Shown here: piece after piece, positions 55,854 through 64,000 of the stretch
How positions within the stretch are numbered: the first letter of the stretch is position 1
Layout of the letters: every line of letters starts with the position of its first letter
Origin: Mycobacterium sp. EPa45
Lineage (GTDB): Bacteria; Actinomycetota; Actinomycetes; Mycobacteriales; Mycobacteriaceae
Length of the DNA: 64,000 nt
Direction of reading: 5' to 3'
Assembly: GCF_001021385.1 (NCBI RefSeq)
Contig: NZ_CP011773.1
Location: forward strand, 3,038,001 to 3,102,000
Translations under genes and position numbers: made by a program
The notes under the pieces: model-generated
The model's database searches: none
What the model saw: the letters and a program-made list of their open reading frames with translations, nothing else
What the model was told of the DNA's origin: nothing

Positions 55854-57055
55854 TCACTGTGGTCGGGATCGGCGCCGACGGCATGGCCGGACTGGCGCCG
55901 GCGTCCAGTGCCGAATTGCGCAGGGCCCCCGTGATTTACGGGGCGAAGCGTCAGCTCGATCTGCTCGACGAGTCGGTCACCGCGGAGCGCCGGGAGTGGG
56001 GTAAGCCATTTCTGCAGGCGTTGTGTGCGATCCGCGACTTCGACGGTGACGTACACGTGGTGGCCAGTGGAGACCCGATGCTGCACGGTGTCGGCGCCTC
56101 GCTGATCCGGGTCTGCGGCGCCGACCGCGTGCGGGTGTTGCCGCACGTGTCGAGCGTCGCCCTGGCCTGTGCGCGGCTCGGCTGGTCAGTGCAGGACACC
56201 GAGGTGATCAGCCTGATGACCGCGGGAGTCCACAGCGCTGTCCGTCGCGGTGGTCAGGCGATCGTCCTGTGCCGAGACGGTTTTGAGCCGGGCGTACTTG
56301 CGACCGTGCTCGCCGATGCGGGGCTGGGCGACTCGCAGATGACAGTGCTGGAACAGCTCGGCGGCCCCGCCGAACGTCGGCGCGTCGGCGTCGCGCAGGA
56401 CTGGGCCGCCACACCGCCCGACGGTGTCGACGACTTGAACGTGGTCGCCATCCGCTATCTGCCCGACGAGCGGCTGCTGTCGGTGCTGCCCGACGATGCG
56501 TTGGCCCACGACGGGCAGCTCACCAAACAGTCGATGCGCGCGGTGACATTGGCGGCGTTGGCGCCGCGCCCCGGTGAGCTGCTGTGGGATGTCGGCGCGG
56601 GCTCGGGAAGTATAGCGGTCGAATGGTGTCGCGCCGGATCGGATTGCACCGCAGTAGCATTCGAACGTGACGAGCAGCGACGTAGCCGGATAGCGATGAA
56701 CGCCCTGAGGTTCGGGGCGAACATCGAAGTGCGCGGCGCGGCGCCCGAGGCGTTCGCCGACGCCGAACTGACCGACGGCGGCGTCACCGGCGTCCAGACG
56801 CCGGCCGCGATCTTCATCGGTGGCGGCCTGACCGCACCCGGCCTGCTGGATGCGTGCCTGCAGCGACTGCCCAGCGGTGGCCGGCTGGTTGCAAACACGG
56901 TGACGGTCGAGTCTGAAGCTGTTCTCCTGCAATACTATTCGAAGCTCGGTGGTCGGTTGCGACGCTTCCAGCACTATCGTGGCGAGGCGGTCGGCGGCTT
57001 TACCGGCTGGCGGCCCGCTATGCCGGTCACACAATGGGCGGTGCGCAAGCCGTGA
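55850..57055 (+). CDS. cobL: precorrin-6B C5,15-methyltransferase (decarboxylating)
   Basis: A 401-residue fusion of CbiE and CbiT. Residues 1 to about 205 form the CbiE-type methyltransferase with ASGDPMLHG; the rest is the CbiT-type domain with the S-adenosylmethionine loop LLWDVGAGSGSIAVEW. It methylates C5 and C15 and removes the acetate on ring C in aerobic cobalamin synthesis. ATG at 55850 overlaps the SDR stop; the GTG of cobM overlaps its own stop. Confidence 0.95.
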   Translation: MITVVGIGADGMAGLAPASSAELRRAPVIYGAKRQLDLLDESVTAERREWGKPFLQALCAIRDFDGDVHVVASGDPMLHGVGASLIRVCGADRVRVLPHVSSVALACARLGWSVQDTEVISLMTAGVHSAVRRGGQAIVLCRDGFEPGVLATVLADAGLGDSQMTVLEQLGGPAERRRVGVAQDWAATPPDGVDDLNVVAIRYLPDERLLSVLPDDALAHDGQLTKQSMRAVTLAALAPRPGELLWDVGAGSGSIAVEWCRAGSDCTAVAFERDEQRRSRIAMNALRFGANIEVRGAAPEAFADAELTDGGVTGVQTPAAIFIGGGLTAPGLLDACLQRLPSGGRLVANTVTVESEAVLLQYYSKLGGRLRRFQHYRGEAVGGFTGWRPAMPVTQWAVRKP

Positions 57056-57807
57056 CCGTTTACTTCATCGGCGCCGGGCCTGGTGCCGCCGACCTGATCA
57101 CCGTGCGTGGGCAGCGACTGCTGCAACAGTGCCCGGTGTGCCTCTATGCCGGGTCGATCATGCCCGAGGATCTGTTGGCATGGTGCCCCGTGAACGCGAA
57201 GGTCGTCGACACCGGTCCGCTGACCCTCGAACAGATCATCGCCGAGCTGACCGACGCCGATGCCGCCGGACTCGATGTGGCGCGGCTGCACTCCGGTGAC
57301 CCCGCGATCTATAGCGCGCTCGCCGAGCAGTGCCGCCGACTCGACGCCCTCGGCATCGCCTACGAGATCGTGCCTGGCGTGCCGGCATTCGCGGCCGCCG
57401 CGGCGGCGCTCGGCCGGGAGCTCACCGTGCCCGGGGTGGCGCAGACCGTGACGCTGAGCCGGGTGTCCACTCTGTCTACCGCGATGCCGGACGGCGAAGA
57501 TCTGATCACTCTGAGCAAGCCCGGCGCGACGCTGGTGTTGCACCTGGCCGCACACCGGATCGACGTGATCGTGCCGCAACTGCTCGACGGTGGCTACCGC
57601 AACGACACCCCGGTTGCTGTCGTCGCCTTCGCCAGCTGGCCGAAGGAGACCGTACTGCGCGGCACGCTGGCCGACATCGCCGAGAAGATGCACGACGCGC
57701 AGATCACCAAGACCGCGGTGATCATCGTCGGCGATGTCCTTGCCGCCGAAGGGTTCACCGACAGCTACCTGTATTCCTCGGGCCGCAGTCGCGGCAGCAG
57801 ACACTGA
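57052..57807 (+). CDS. cobM: precorrin-4 C11-methyltransferase
   Basis: Tetrapyrrole methylase of 251 residues. VYFIGAGPGAADLITVRG is the N-terminal signature, and LHSGDPAIYSALAEQ is the second motif. The GTG at 57052 overlaps the cobL stop, and the stop shares a base with the cobK ATG, so cobL, cobM and cobK are translationally coupled. Confidence 0.96.
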   Translation: MTVYFIGAGPGAADLITVRGQRLLQQCPVCLYAGSIMPEDLLAWCPVNAKVVDTGPLTLEQIIAELTDADAAGLDVARLHSGDPAIYSALAEQCRRLDALGIAYEIVPGVPAFAAAAAALGRELTVPGVAQTVTLSRVSTLSTAMPDGEDLITLSKPGATLVLHLAAHRIDVIVPQLLDGGYRNDTPVAVVAFASWPKETVLRGTLADIAEKMHDAQITKTAVIIVGDVLAAEGFTDSYLYSSGRSRGSRH

Positions 57808-58529
57808 TGCGCATCCTGCTGCTCGGGGGCACAGGGGAGGCGAGGGCGCTCGCCGCGCGGCTACACCCGGAATACGACATCGTCAGCTCGCTGGCCGGCC
57901 GGGTGCCGGATCCGGCGCTGCCGGTCGGGCCGGTCCGCATTGGTGGATTCGGCGGGATCGACGGTCTGCGCCGATGGCTGCGCGACGATGACATCGATGC
58001 TGTCGTCGACGCCACGCACCCGTTCGCGTCCACCATGACCGCACACGCCGCGCAGGTGTGCACCGAATTGGGGATGCCGTATCTGGTGCTGTCCCGTCCG
58101 GCCTGGGATCCGGCCGGTGCGATCCGGGTCAGCTCCGATGTCGACGCCGCGCAAGTCATTGCCGACCAGCACTATTCGCGGGTGTTCCTGACCACCGGCC
58201 GCTCCGGAGTGAGACCGTTCACCGACAGCAATGCCTGGTTCTTGATCCGGGTGGTGACCCCGCCCGCCGCCGACGTGCTGCCCCGCAATCACGAGGTGCT
58301 GCTGTCCCGCGGGCCCTACGGTTACGACGACGAGTTCGCGCTGTTGCGGGACAACAAGATTGACGTGCTGGTGACCAAGAACAGCGGGGGAGCGCTCACC
58401 GAGGCCAAACTTCACGCCGCGAAGGACCTCGGCGTCGCGATCGTGATGATCGACCGGCCACCACTGCCGGCTGGGGTGACCGCGGTGGGCACGGTAGAGG
58501 AAGCAGCGACCTGGGTTGCTGGCCTCTAG
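57807..58529 (+). CDS. cobK: precorrin-6A reductase
   Basis: NADPH-dependent reductase of 240 residues that converts precorrin-6A to its dihydro form. The N-terminus MRILLLGGTGEARALAA and the segment DATHPFASTMTAHA are characteristic. ATG at 57807 overlaps the cobM stop (TGATG). The TAG stop falls in a CTAG shared with the convergent DUF222-HNH gene. Confidence 0.96.
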   Translation: MRILLLGGTGEARALAARLHPEYDIVSSLAGRVPDPALPVGPVRIGGFGGIDGLRRWLRDDDIDAVVDATHPFASTMTAHAAQVCTELGMPYLVLSRPAWDPAGAIRVSSDVDAAQVIADQHYSRVFLTTGRSGVRPFTDSNAWFLIRVVTPPAADVLPRNHEVLLSRGPYGYDDEFALLRDNKIDVLVTKNSGGALTEAKLHAAKDLGVAIVMIDRPPLPAGVTAVGTVEEAATWVAGL

Positions 58530-59866
58530 CAGAGGAGTTCTTCGGGGTGATGGTAGTAGTTCACCCGAGATTGCCCCCGGTCGAGGTGCGGTGGCGGAAT
58601 CCATGCGGTCTTGTTGTCTTGCCTGCGCTTTCGGGTGGTCCACCCGGCTGGGCCGTCGTTGACCATACGGTTGTCGCATCCGCAGGCCAGAGTGAGCTCG
58701 TTGATGTCGGTTCGGCCGCCATGGGCGAAGTCGCGAGCCGCATGGTGGACTTGGGTGTGGTAGGCCGACGCCGTGCAATCGGGCTTGGTGCAGCCTTTGT
58801 CGATCGCATAGAGCGCGAGGCGCTGACCTGGGCTTGCGGTGCGGCGCGCGCGCCCGTAGTAAAGCTTGATCTCTCTTGGTGATTCGAACACGGTCAGGTA
58901 GGGGTGGGCGCGGGCGGCCATCCGGATCACCGTCGGCATGGGCAGGTAGGTGCCGCCGCCGGTGTGGGCCAGCCCGGCGGCGGACGTCAGCTGCTCGAGG
59001 GTGGTGGTGACGACGATGGTGACGGGCAGCCCGTTGTGCTGACCGAGCTGTCCGGAGGAGAGCATGGCCATGCACACCGTCTTGAGTGCATCGTGAGCGC
59101 GCTGTCCGGACGAGCGCGAATCGTTCTGGATCTGATCACGACTGGGAGTGCCATCCACGCAGGGTGATTCGTCGTCTGCGTTGCAGTAGCCGGGGGCGGC
59201 GAGTTTCGCGAGGATGGCGTCCCATGCCGCCCGCAGTTCGGGATCTATCCACCCTGACACCTTGCTCATACCGTCGACCTGTTGTGCCCCAACCTTTAGG
59301 CCGCGCTTGCGGGCCTGGTCGCGTTCGTCGTCGAGATCGCCGTCCTGGTTGATCATGGCCATCAGCTGATTGGCTAGTTTTCGCAGACCTTCTGGGCTGA
59401 GCCCGCCGGCCAGTCCGGCCAGTTGAGCTTCTGCGTGCTCGCGGGTTCCGATATCGACGGACGCGGGCAAGTGGTCCATAAATGACCGGATCACTGCCAC
59501 ATGGTCGGTGCCGATCTCGCCGCGCGCTTGGGCGGACGCTGTCGCGGGCAGTGCCGGTGGAAGAGCTTCTCCGGTCAGCGATTGCCGCGGTCCCAGCTCG
59601 GCGGCGTCACTCAGTCGTCGGGCGGCGTCGGCCCCGGTGATGGCGAGTCGGTTCGTGAGTACGGCTCGCCAGGACTTGGCGCCCAGATCGACAGGCGTGG
59701 TCTGCGATTGCAGCTGTGTCAGGACGCTGTGCTCGACCGCGGGCAGTAACCGGCGCAGCCGCTCTATACGTTCGAGCACGGACAGCAGTTCGGGAGCAGT
59801 CATGGCGTCCGCAGGAAGTGCCGCAATCTTGTCCCAGGCGGTCAGTACATCGTCCAGCACTTCCAT
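58526..59866 (-). CDS. 13E12 repeat family protein (DUF222 with HNH endonuclease)
   Basis: A 446-residue protein with the DUF222 helical region in the N-terminal two thirds and an HNH-type endonuclease motif near the end (YHTQVHHAARDFAHGGRTDINEL, preceded by CTKPDC). Such genes are multi-copy in mycobacteria and behave as mobile or damage-induced elements. A perfect LexA box lies 6 bases upstream of the ATG at 59866. The gene sits between cobK and cobIJ, where I recall sigC and blaC in M. tuberculosis. Confidence 0.9.
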   Translation of the reverse strand: MEVLDDVLTAWDKIAALPADAMTAPELLSVLERIERLRRLLPAVEHSVLTQLQSQTTPVDLGAKSWRAVLTNRLAITGADAARRLSDAAELGPRQSLTGEALPPALPATASAQARGEIGTDHVAVIRSFMDHLPASVDIGTREHAEAQLAGLAGGLSPEGLRKLANQLMAMINQDGDLDDERDQARKRGLKVGAQQVDGMSKVSGWIDPELRAAWDAILAKLAAPGYCNADDESPCVDGTPSRDQIQNDSRSSGQRAHDALKTVCMAMLSSGQLGQHNGLPVTIVVTTTLEQLTSAAGLAHTGGGTYLPMPTVIRMAARAHPYLTVFESPREIKLYYGRARRTASPGQRLALYAIDKGCTKPDCTASAYHTQVHHAARDFAHGGRTDINELTLACGCDNRMVNDGPAGWTTRKRRQDNKTAWIPPPHLDRGQSRVNYYHHPEELLC

Positions 59867-59872
59867 CACAAT

Positions 59873-59888
59873 TCGAACAGTAGTTCGA
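59873..59888. promoter_or_regulatory. LexA (SOS) box of the 13E12 gene
   Basis: TCGAACAGTAGTTCGA is a perfect TCGAAC-N4-GTTCGA, the mycobacterial LexA consensus. It begins 6 bases before the ATG and covers the presumed promoter, so LexA would block it until DNA damage. Confidence 0.9.
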
Positions 59889-60013
59889 TGTCCCGACAGA
59901 TTCGGCCCGATTGTGACGCGTGTGGTCGATGAGGCCAAAGAAATTCTTGAGGATAGGGTCAGAGATGGGGGACCTACCAAAAAGCTTGCCGCAAAGGCGG
60001 ATTCGTCCAGAGG

Positions 60014-61468
60014 TCAGCTGGGGTAACGCCGCGGCGTGAACACGGTGTCGCCGTACCACTGCGTCTGCGACGAGCCCACGATCAGCAGGCACCGCATGTC
60101 GACATCGGCCGGATCCAGTTCACCCAGCCGCACCACCTTCACCGATTCGCGCGGTCCCGACACATCACGGCCGATCACCACCGGCGTGCCTGGTTCGCGG
60201 TGCTCCAACAGCAGATCGCGCATCGCGGCGACCTGCCAGGTGCGGCTCTTGGACGCCGGGTTATAGATCGCCAGCACCAGGTCGGCCTTCGCCGCGGCGG
60301 ACAGCCTGGTGGCGATGATGTCCCACGGCTTGAGCCGGTCGGACAACGAGATCACCGCGTAGTCATGGCCCAACGGTGCGCCGACCCGGCTGGCGACGGC
60401 CTGTGCTGCCGTCATCGCCGGGATCACCCGCACCGCGACGTTCGGCCACTGCTTGGCTTCCTCGAGCACCGCGGTGGCCATCGCGAACACGCCGGGGTCG
60501 CCAGATGAGACCACCGCGACCGCATGTCCCTGCTCGGCCAGCTCACACGCCAGCCGCGCCCGCGCCGGCTCGTCGGTGTTGTCGCTGGGGTGACGACGCT
60601 GCCCCGCCCGCGCGGGCACCCGGTCCAGGTACGGTCCATAACCGATCAGATCGGTGGCCGTCGCGAGCTCCTGACGGCTCTGCGGCGTCATCCACTCCAC
60701 GTCACCGGGTCCGAGGCCCACCACCGTGACCCCGCCGGTCACCGGCTTGGACCGTTCGCCGCCGGGCAGGATCACCAGCGAGAAGTACGGCACCGAGTCG
60801 GTGTCGACGTCACCGGCCGCCAGCACGCGTTGCGCGTCGGTGCTGGCTCGCTCGACGTAAAACGCCTCGTCGAGGCGGCCCGCTATCGAAAGCGCCTCGC
60901 GCACTTGAGGATACGTGCGACCCAGCTTCATCACCACTGCGGCGTCGGCATCCGCCAGCCGGCGGGCCAGCTCGCGCACCGGCATGGTGCCCGGCAGCAC
61001 CGAAAGCACCTCGTCACCGGTCACCAGGGGAGTGGAGATGGCCGCTGAAGCAGCGCTCACCGACGTGACGCCGGGAATGATCACCGCGCTGAACCGCTCG
61101 GTGAGGCGGGTGTGCATGTGCATATAGGAGCTGTAGAACAGCGGATCGCCCTCGGCCAGCAGTGCGACGTCGCGGCCCGCGTCCAGATGGGCGGCGATCC
61201 GCTGGGCCGACTCGCGATAGAAGTCCTCCATCGCGCCGGTGTAACCGCCGGGATGCTCGGTGCTTTCGGTGGTCACCGGGTAGACCAGGTGCTCCTCGAT
61301 CTGGCCGGGGCGCAGGTACGGCTCGGCGATGCCCCGCGCGATGCTGCGACCGTGCCGGGCGCTGTGATACGCCACCACGTCCGCCGCACCGATGATGCGG
61401 GCGGCCTTGACCGTCACCAGCTCGGGATCGCCCGGGCCGAGCCCGACGCCATAGAGAGTTCCGGTCAT
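60014..61468 (-). CDS. cobIJ: precorrin-2 C20- / precorrin-3B C17-methyltransferase fusion
   Basis: A 484-residue fusion of two tetrapyrrole methylases. CobI covers about residues 1-245 ([16 protein letters not shown] at the start, [15 protein letters not shown] within), and CobJ starts near [16 protein letters not shown] and contains [13 protein letters not shown]. It adds the C20 methyl and catalyses ring contraction with C17 methylation. The ATG overlaps the cobH stop by 4 bases. The 147-bp spacer to the 13E12 gene holds only the LexA box. Confidence 0.96.
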   Translation of the reverse strand: MTGTLYGVGLGPGDPELVTVKAARIIGAADVVAYHSARHGRSIARGIAEPYLRPGQIEEHLVYPVTTESTEHPGGYTGAMEDFYRESAQRIAAHLDAGRDVALLAEGDPLFYSSYMHMHTRLTERFSAVIIPGVTSVSAASAAISTPLVTGDEVLSVLPGTMPVRELARRLADADAAVVMKLGRTYPQVREALSIAGRLDEAFYVERASTDAQRVLAAGDVDTDSVPYFSLVILPGGERSKPVTGGVTVVGLGPGDVEWMTPQSRQELATATDLIGYGPYLDRVPARAGQRRHPSDNTDEPARARLACELAEQGHAVAVVSSGDPGVFAMATAVLEEAKQWPNVAVRVIPAMTAAQAVASRVGAPLGHDYAVISLSDRLKPWDIIATRLSAAAKADLVLAIYNPASKSRTWQVAAMRDLLLEHREPGTPVVIGRDVSGPRESVKVVRLGELDPADVDMRCLLIVGSSQTQWYGDTVFTPRRYPS

Positions 61469-62091
61469 TCCCGCTCACTCGCGATCGCATTCACCGCGGC
61501 GGCGGCCATCGCACTACCACCACGACGACCGGTCACCATCAGGTACTCCATGCCGCGCGGCCGGTTGATCAGCTCCTGCTTGGACTGCGCCGAGCCGACG
61601 AAGCCCACCGGTCCGCCGAGCACCGACACCGGGCCGGGCACGCCGTCGTCGATGAGCTCCAGCAGCCGGAACAGGGCAGTGGGTGCGTTGCCGATGGCCA
61701 CGACGGCACCCGCCAGCCGGTCGGCCCACAGCTCCACCCCGGCCGCCGAGCGGGTGTTCCCGCTGCGTTGAGCAAGCTCGGGCGCCCGCGGATCGGCCAC
61801 CAGCGACACCACGTCGTTGCCGGCGGGCAGCCGCGCGGCCGTGATTCCCGCCGCGACCATCGACGAGTCGCACAGGATCGGTGCCCCCGCCAGCAGCGCG
61901 GCATGCGTCGCGGCGACCACACCGGGCGTGAACGCGACGTGTTCGGCGACGTCGACCTGGCCGCAGGTGTGGATCAGCCGGACGACCACGCGCGCGACGT
62001 CCTCGGGAAACGGCGTCAGATCGGCTTCGGCGCGAATCGTCGCGAACGACTGCCGATAGATCTCGGCGGCGTCGCGAATGTAGTCGAGCAC
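61465..62091 (-). CDS. cobH: precorrin-8X methylmutase
   Basis: Moves the methyl from C11 to C12 to give hydrogenobyrinic acid. The 208-residue protein carries the catalytic His at residue 41 (RLIHTCGQ). The start is a GTG preceded at 6 bases by a TAGGGT -10, so it is probably leaderless. It overlaps cobIJ downstream and is followed upstream by cobG, all three on the minus strand. Confidence 0.95.
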   Translation of the reverse strand: MLDYIRDAAEIYRQSFATIRAEADLTPFPEDVARVVVRLIHTCGQVDVAEHVAFTPGVVAATHAALLAGAPILCDSSMVAAGITAARLPAGNDVVSLVADPRAPELAQRSGNTRSAAGVELWADRLAGAVVAIGNAPTALFRLLELIDDGVPGPVSVLGGPVGFVGSAQSKQELINRPRGMEYLMVTGRRGGSAMAAAAVNAIASERE

Positions 62092-62097
62092 TGCAAC

Positions 62098-62103
62098 ACC
62101 CTA
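62098..62103 (-). promoter_or_regulatory. -10 element TAGGGT of cobH (leaderless)
   Basis: TAGGGT on the minus strand ends 6 bases before the cobH GTG. It lies in the 16-bp gap after cobG, so cobH-cobIJ may have their own promoter besides read-through from cobG. Confidence 0.5.
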
Positions 62104-62107
62104 CGAC

Positions 62108-63229
62108 TTAGCGTGATGCGGGACCGAACCCATCGGTCGTCGCTACGAACACCTGCCCCGCCGGGGGGCTGCCGCATGCCCGCTCGCACCCGACGTAGTG
62201 GACATGGGAGCCCGCCAAGTCGCCGACGCCTTCACGTGCCACCCGGGTGGCCTCGGCGCGGACGTCGGCCAGCGACTTCTCACATCCGGGGCTGCCCACG
62301 CAAGCGCTGATGTCCAGCCAGGGTGAGTTCTCGTCGAACACCAACCCCATCGGCGCCAGCACCCGCAACGCCGTGTCGGCAATCCCCTCGTCGAGGTCAC
62401 ACACCAGCAGTGAGCGCCACGGGGTGATCACCACCGGCGCGTCGATGGCGGCGACGAATTCAGCCTGTCGGGCTTGCAGCACGCCCAGCGGAATCGCCGC
62501 GCCGAGCGCCACCCGGCCGTCGTCCTGCGTGATCCAGCCAACCGGCGGGCGCACTACAGGCGGATACTCTCCGCCAGGCACCGCAGTCGCCGAGAAATCC
62601 GCCAGCAATGGCGACGAATCATCCAATTCAGCTATCCGCCATGCATTTCCGCGAATCTCGACGAATCGGCGCGCCACTGCGATCAACGCGGTCACGACGT
62701 CGTCCGGGCCCACGCGGATCCCGGTGTCGCGGCCCGCCAGCAGCAGCGCCGCCCCGTCGGCGTGCATGTGAACCCCGGCGTCGGCGCCCAGTCCGGAAAT
62801 GTCGCCGCGGCCGTCGTCGAGCCCGAACAGGAATCTGCCGGGCAGCCGTGCCAACTCCGAGTCGGCCCGAATGGCGAGATCCAGTTCGGCCACCCAGGGC
62901 CGCACGTCGGCCAGCCCGCCGAGCCGGCCCGACAGCGGTGACGCGACGATGTTGCGCACCCGCTCGTGAGTGGGTGAGGGCAGCAGCCCCGCGGCAGCCG
63001 CGGCATCGGCGACAGCTGCCGCATCCCGCACCCCGCGCAGCTGCAGATTGCCCCGCACAGTGAGTTCGAGGGTGCCGTTGCCAAACCCGGTGGCCGTGTG
63101 CGCCAGCGCTTCCAGCTGCCTGGGAGCGATCATCCCCCCGGGCAACCGCAGCCGGGCGAGCGCGCCGTCGGCCGCCTGGTGCACCTGGAGGGCACCGGGG
63201 CAGGCGTCGTCGTCGCGCAAACGCTTCAC
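62108..63229 (-). CDS. cobG: precorrin-3B synthase
   Basis: Oxygenase of the aerobic cobalamin pathway with siroheme-type and 4Fe-4S cofactors, converting precorrin-3A to 3B. The 373-residue protein belongs to the nitrite/sulfite reductase fold. The cluster ligands are visible as CVGSPGC and, further on, GCERACGS. The start is the GTG at 63229, preceded at 6 bases by a TACGGT -10; the long frame beyond is shadow of the divergent gene. Confidence 0.93.
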   Translation of the reverse strand: MKRLRDDDACPGALQVHQAADGALARLRLPGGMIAPRQLEALAHTATGFGNGTLELTVRGNLQLRGVRDAAAVADAAAAAGLLPSPTHERVRNIVASPLSGRLGGLADVRPWVAELDLAIRADSELARLPGRFLFGLDDGRGDISGLGADAGVHMHADGAALLLAGRDTGIRVGPDDVVTALIAVARRFVEIRGNAWRIAELDDSSPLLADFSATAVPGGEYPPVVRPPVGWITQDDGRVALGAAIPLGVLQARQAEFVAAIDAPVVITPWRSLLVCDLDEGIADTALRVLAPMGLVFDENSPWLDISACVGSPGCEKSLADVRAEATRVAREGVGDLAGSHVHYVGCERACGSPPAGQVFVATTDGFGPASR

Positions 63230-63235
63230 CCGTCC

Positions 63236-63253
63236 ACCGTACGGGCGTATGTT
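63236..63253. promoter_or_regulatory. divergent leaderless -10 elements of cobG and the FMO remnant
   Basis: On the minus strand TACGGT (63236-63241) ends 6 bases before the cobG GTG. On the plus strand TATGTT (63248-63253) ends 6 bases before the ATG at 63260. Both transcripts should start at the start codons. Confidence 0.5.
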
Positions 63254-63259
63254 CGGGCC

Positions 63260-63802
63260 ATGGCGACGGCTGCCGCTCCGCGGGTGGGAATCATCGGCGC
63301 CCGAATGTCCGGCCTGTGTATGGCCAGGAAGCTGCAGGAGGCCGGCATCGATTCCGTCGTCATCCACGAACAGGCCCACTGCGACATCCGCAGATACATC
63401 CGGTTCGGCACCGAGGTCATCGCCGCCCGATACGAGAATGGCCGCTTGCGGGTGAGCACCGACTCCGGCGGCTTCCTGCGGGTGCCGCGTGTCGCGGACA
63501 TCCCGGGCCGGGACAACTTCGCGGGACGCGCTTTTCACTCCGCCCGCTGGGATCATTCGGTTCATCTGCCGGACAAGAGGATCGATCAGATCCGGACCGG
63601 CCGAGTGGCCAGCGCCGCGCCCACCAAGACCTACAACGAGGACATCAAAGCTGCTCTGCCCCGGACGATCTGGGCCAGTGGATGCAACAGCTGGTATATC
63701 GGCAAGGACGGTCTGTCCGAGGTTTTTCCGTGGCACCGGGGCCGGCACCGGGAACTGCTGCGCGCTCCAGTGGTCGCCGACTTCGAGGTCCGAACGCACT
63801 GA
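63260..63802 (+). pseudogene. flavin-containing monooxygenase, internally deleted remnant
   Basis: A 180-residue open frame made of pieces of a flavin monooxygenase, a family normally near 480-500 residues. The N-terminal FAD motif is altered to GIIGARMSGLCMARKL; after VVIHEQ the sequence jumps to later blocks. These include DIPGRDNFAGRAFHSARWDH and a C-terminal block ASGCNSWYIGKDGLSE that normally precedes the end. Most of the FAD and all of the NADPH domain are missing. The frame has no stop, so it decays by in-frame loss or is a fused remnant. Activity is very unlikely. Confidence 0.75.
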
Positions 63803-63804
63803 CG

Positions 63805-64000
63805 ATGACCGGGACCAAACACGCGAAAATGCGGGCCGCCGCATTGATAGCGCTGGTCCTGCTCCTCGGGATCGCACTGCGCGGCAGGGTGCCCGGTGCG
63901 CAGCCCGCCGCGCGGGCGCAACCGGGCGACAGCACCGGCAGCCTGCTCGGGCTGCTGACACTCGTGCTGGCCTGCCTGCTGGTGATCATCGTGTCGATCG
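63805..64000 (+). CDS. membrane protein, N-terminal part (cut by window edge)
   Basis: An ATG at 63805, 2 bases after the remnant gene, opens a frame through the window edge (65 codons seen). It encodes a hydrophobic segment (ALIALVLLLGIAL), a short outer loop rich in Pro/Ala, and a second segment (LLGLLTLVLACLLVIIVSI). The layout resembles the start of mycobacterial DUF4129 proteins that precede MoxR and DUF58 genes, but the visible part is too short to decide. Confidence 0.6.
   Translation, partial: MTGTKHAKMRAAALIALVLLLGIALRGRVPGAQPAARAQPGDSTGSLLGLLTLVLACLLVIIVSI

Overview
The window is high-GC actinobacterial DNA and almost certainly comes from a non-tuberculous Mycobacterium/Mycolicibacterium. 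It carries the Pup-proteasome locus (mpa, dop, pup, prcB, prcA, pafA, pafB, pafC) followed by tatA-tatC-helY and a cobalamin cluster (cobL-cobM-cobK, cobIJ, cobH, cobG). The order broadly matches what I remember of the M. tuberculosis Rv2119-Rv2064 region. Many genes start directly on a TANNNT -10 hexamer placed 6-8 nt upstream, the leaderless arrangement typical of mycobacteria. I see no rRNA, tRNA, CRISPR array or insertion sequence, and no gene-free stretch longer than about 200 bases.

Region 1 (1-28,321) is an accessory catabolic island working on CoA thioesters. It holds three acyl-CoA dehydrogenases (one cut by the window edge), four crotonase-fold proteins, a two-hotdog MaoC-type hydratase, a short-chain dehydrogenase, two acyl-CoA synthetases and two thioesterases. 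It also holds two amidohydrolases, a thiolase-like protein overlapped by a DUF35 zinc-ribbon protein (the layout of the steroid retro-aldolase Ltp2/DUF35), and a run of HpcH aldolase, TauD-type oxygenase, 2-hydroxyacid dehydrogenase and crotonase. A DapB-like reductase/nitroreductase pair, an acyltransferase and two TetR regulators complete it. The island ends with an AveC-like membrane protein translationally coupled to a MoxR-type AAA ATPase and a VWA protein. Genes sit in short divergent units, and several intergenic regions share sequence motifs that look like operators. The substrate cannot be named; a branched or alicyclic carboxylic acid degraded through CoA esters, with one aldolytic cleavage, fits best.

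Region 2 (28,318-50,870) is conserved core. It contains a RecB-type nuclease, tRNA m1A58 methyltransferase, a DUF503 protein, two tandem LppK/MTB12-type secreted proteins, then Mpa. A small uncharacterised membrane module follows, then Dop-Pup-PrcB-PrcA with an SDR gene whose best start is a CTG codon inside the prcA stop. A DUF1023 hydrolase pair lies between prcA and pafA. PafA, PafB, PafC, TatA, TatC and HelY follow.

Region 3 (50,927-64,000) holds a DUF4333 membrane protein, a 5'-3' exonuclease, a thioesterase-like protein, PepE, an F420-type reductase, an SDR and the cobalamin genes. The cob genes are interrupted by a 13E12/DUF222-HNH gene that carries a perfect mycobacterial LexA (SOS) box. 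The window closes with the remnant of a flavin monooxygenase and the start of a membrane protein.

The most interesting points are the shared operator motifs of the catabolic island, the putative retro-aldolase module, the AveC-MoxR-VWA unit with its palindromic operator, the palindrome over the pup promoter, the CTG-start SDR in the proteasome operon, and the SOS-controlled 13E12 gene inside the cob cluster.
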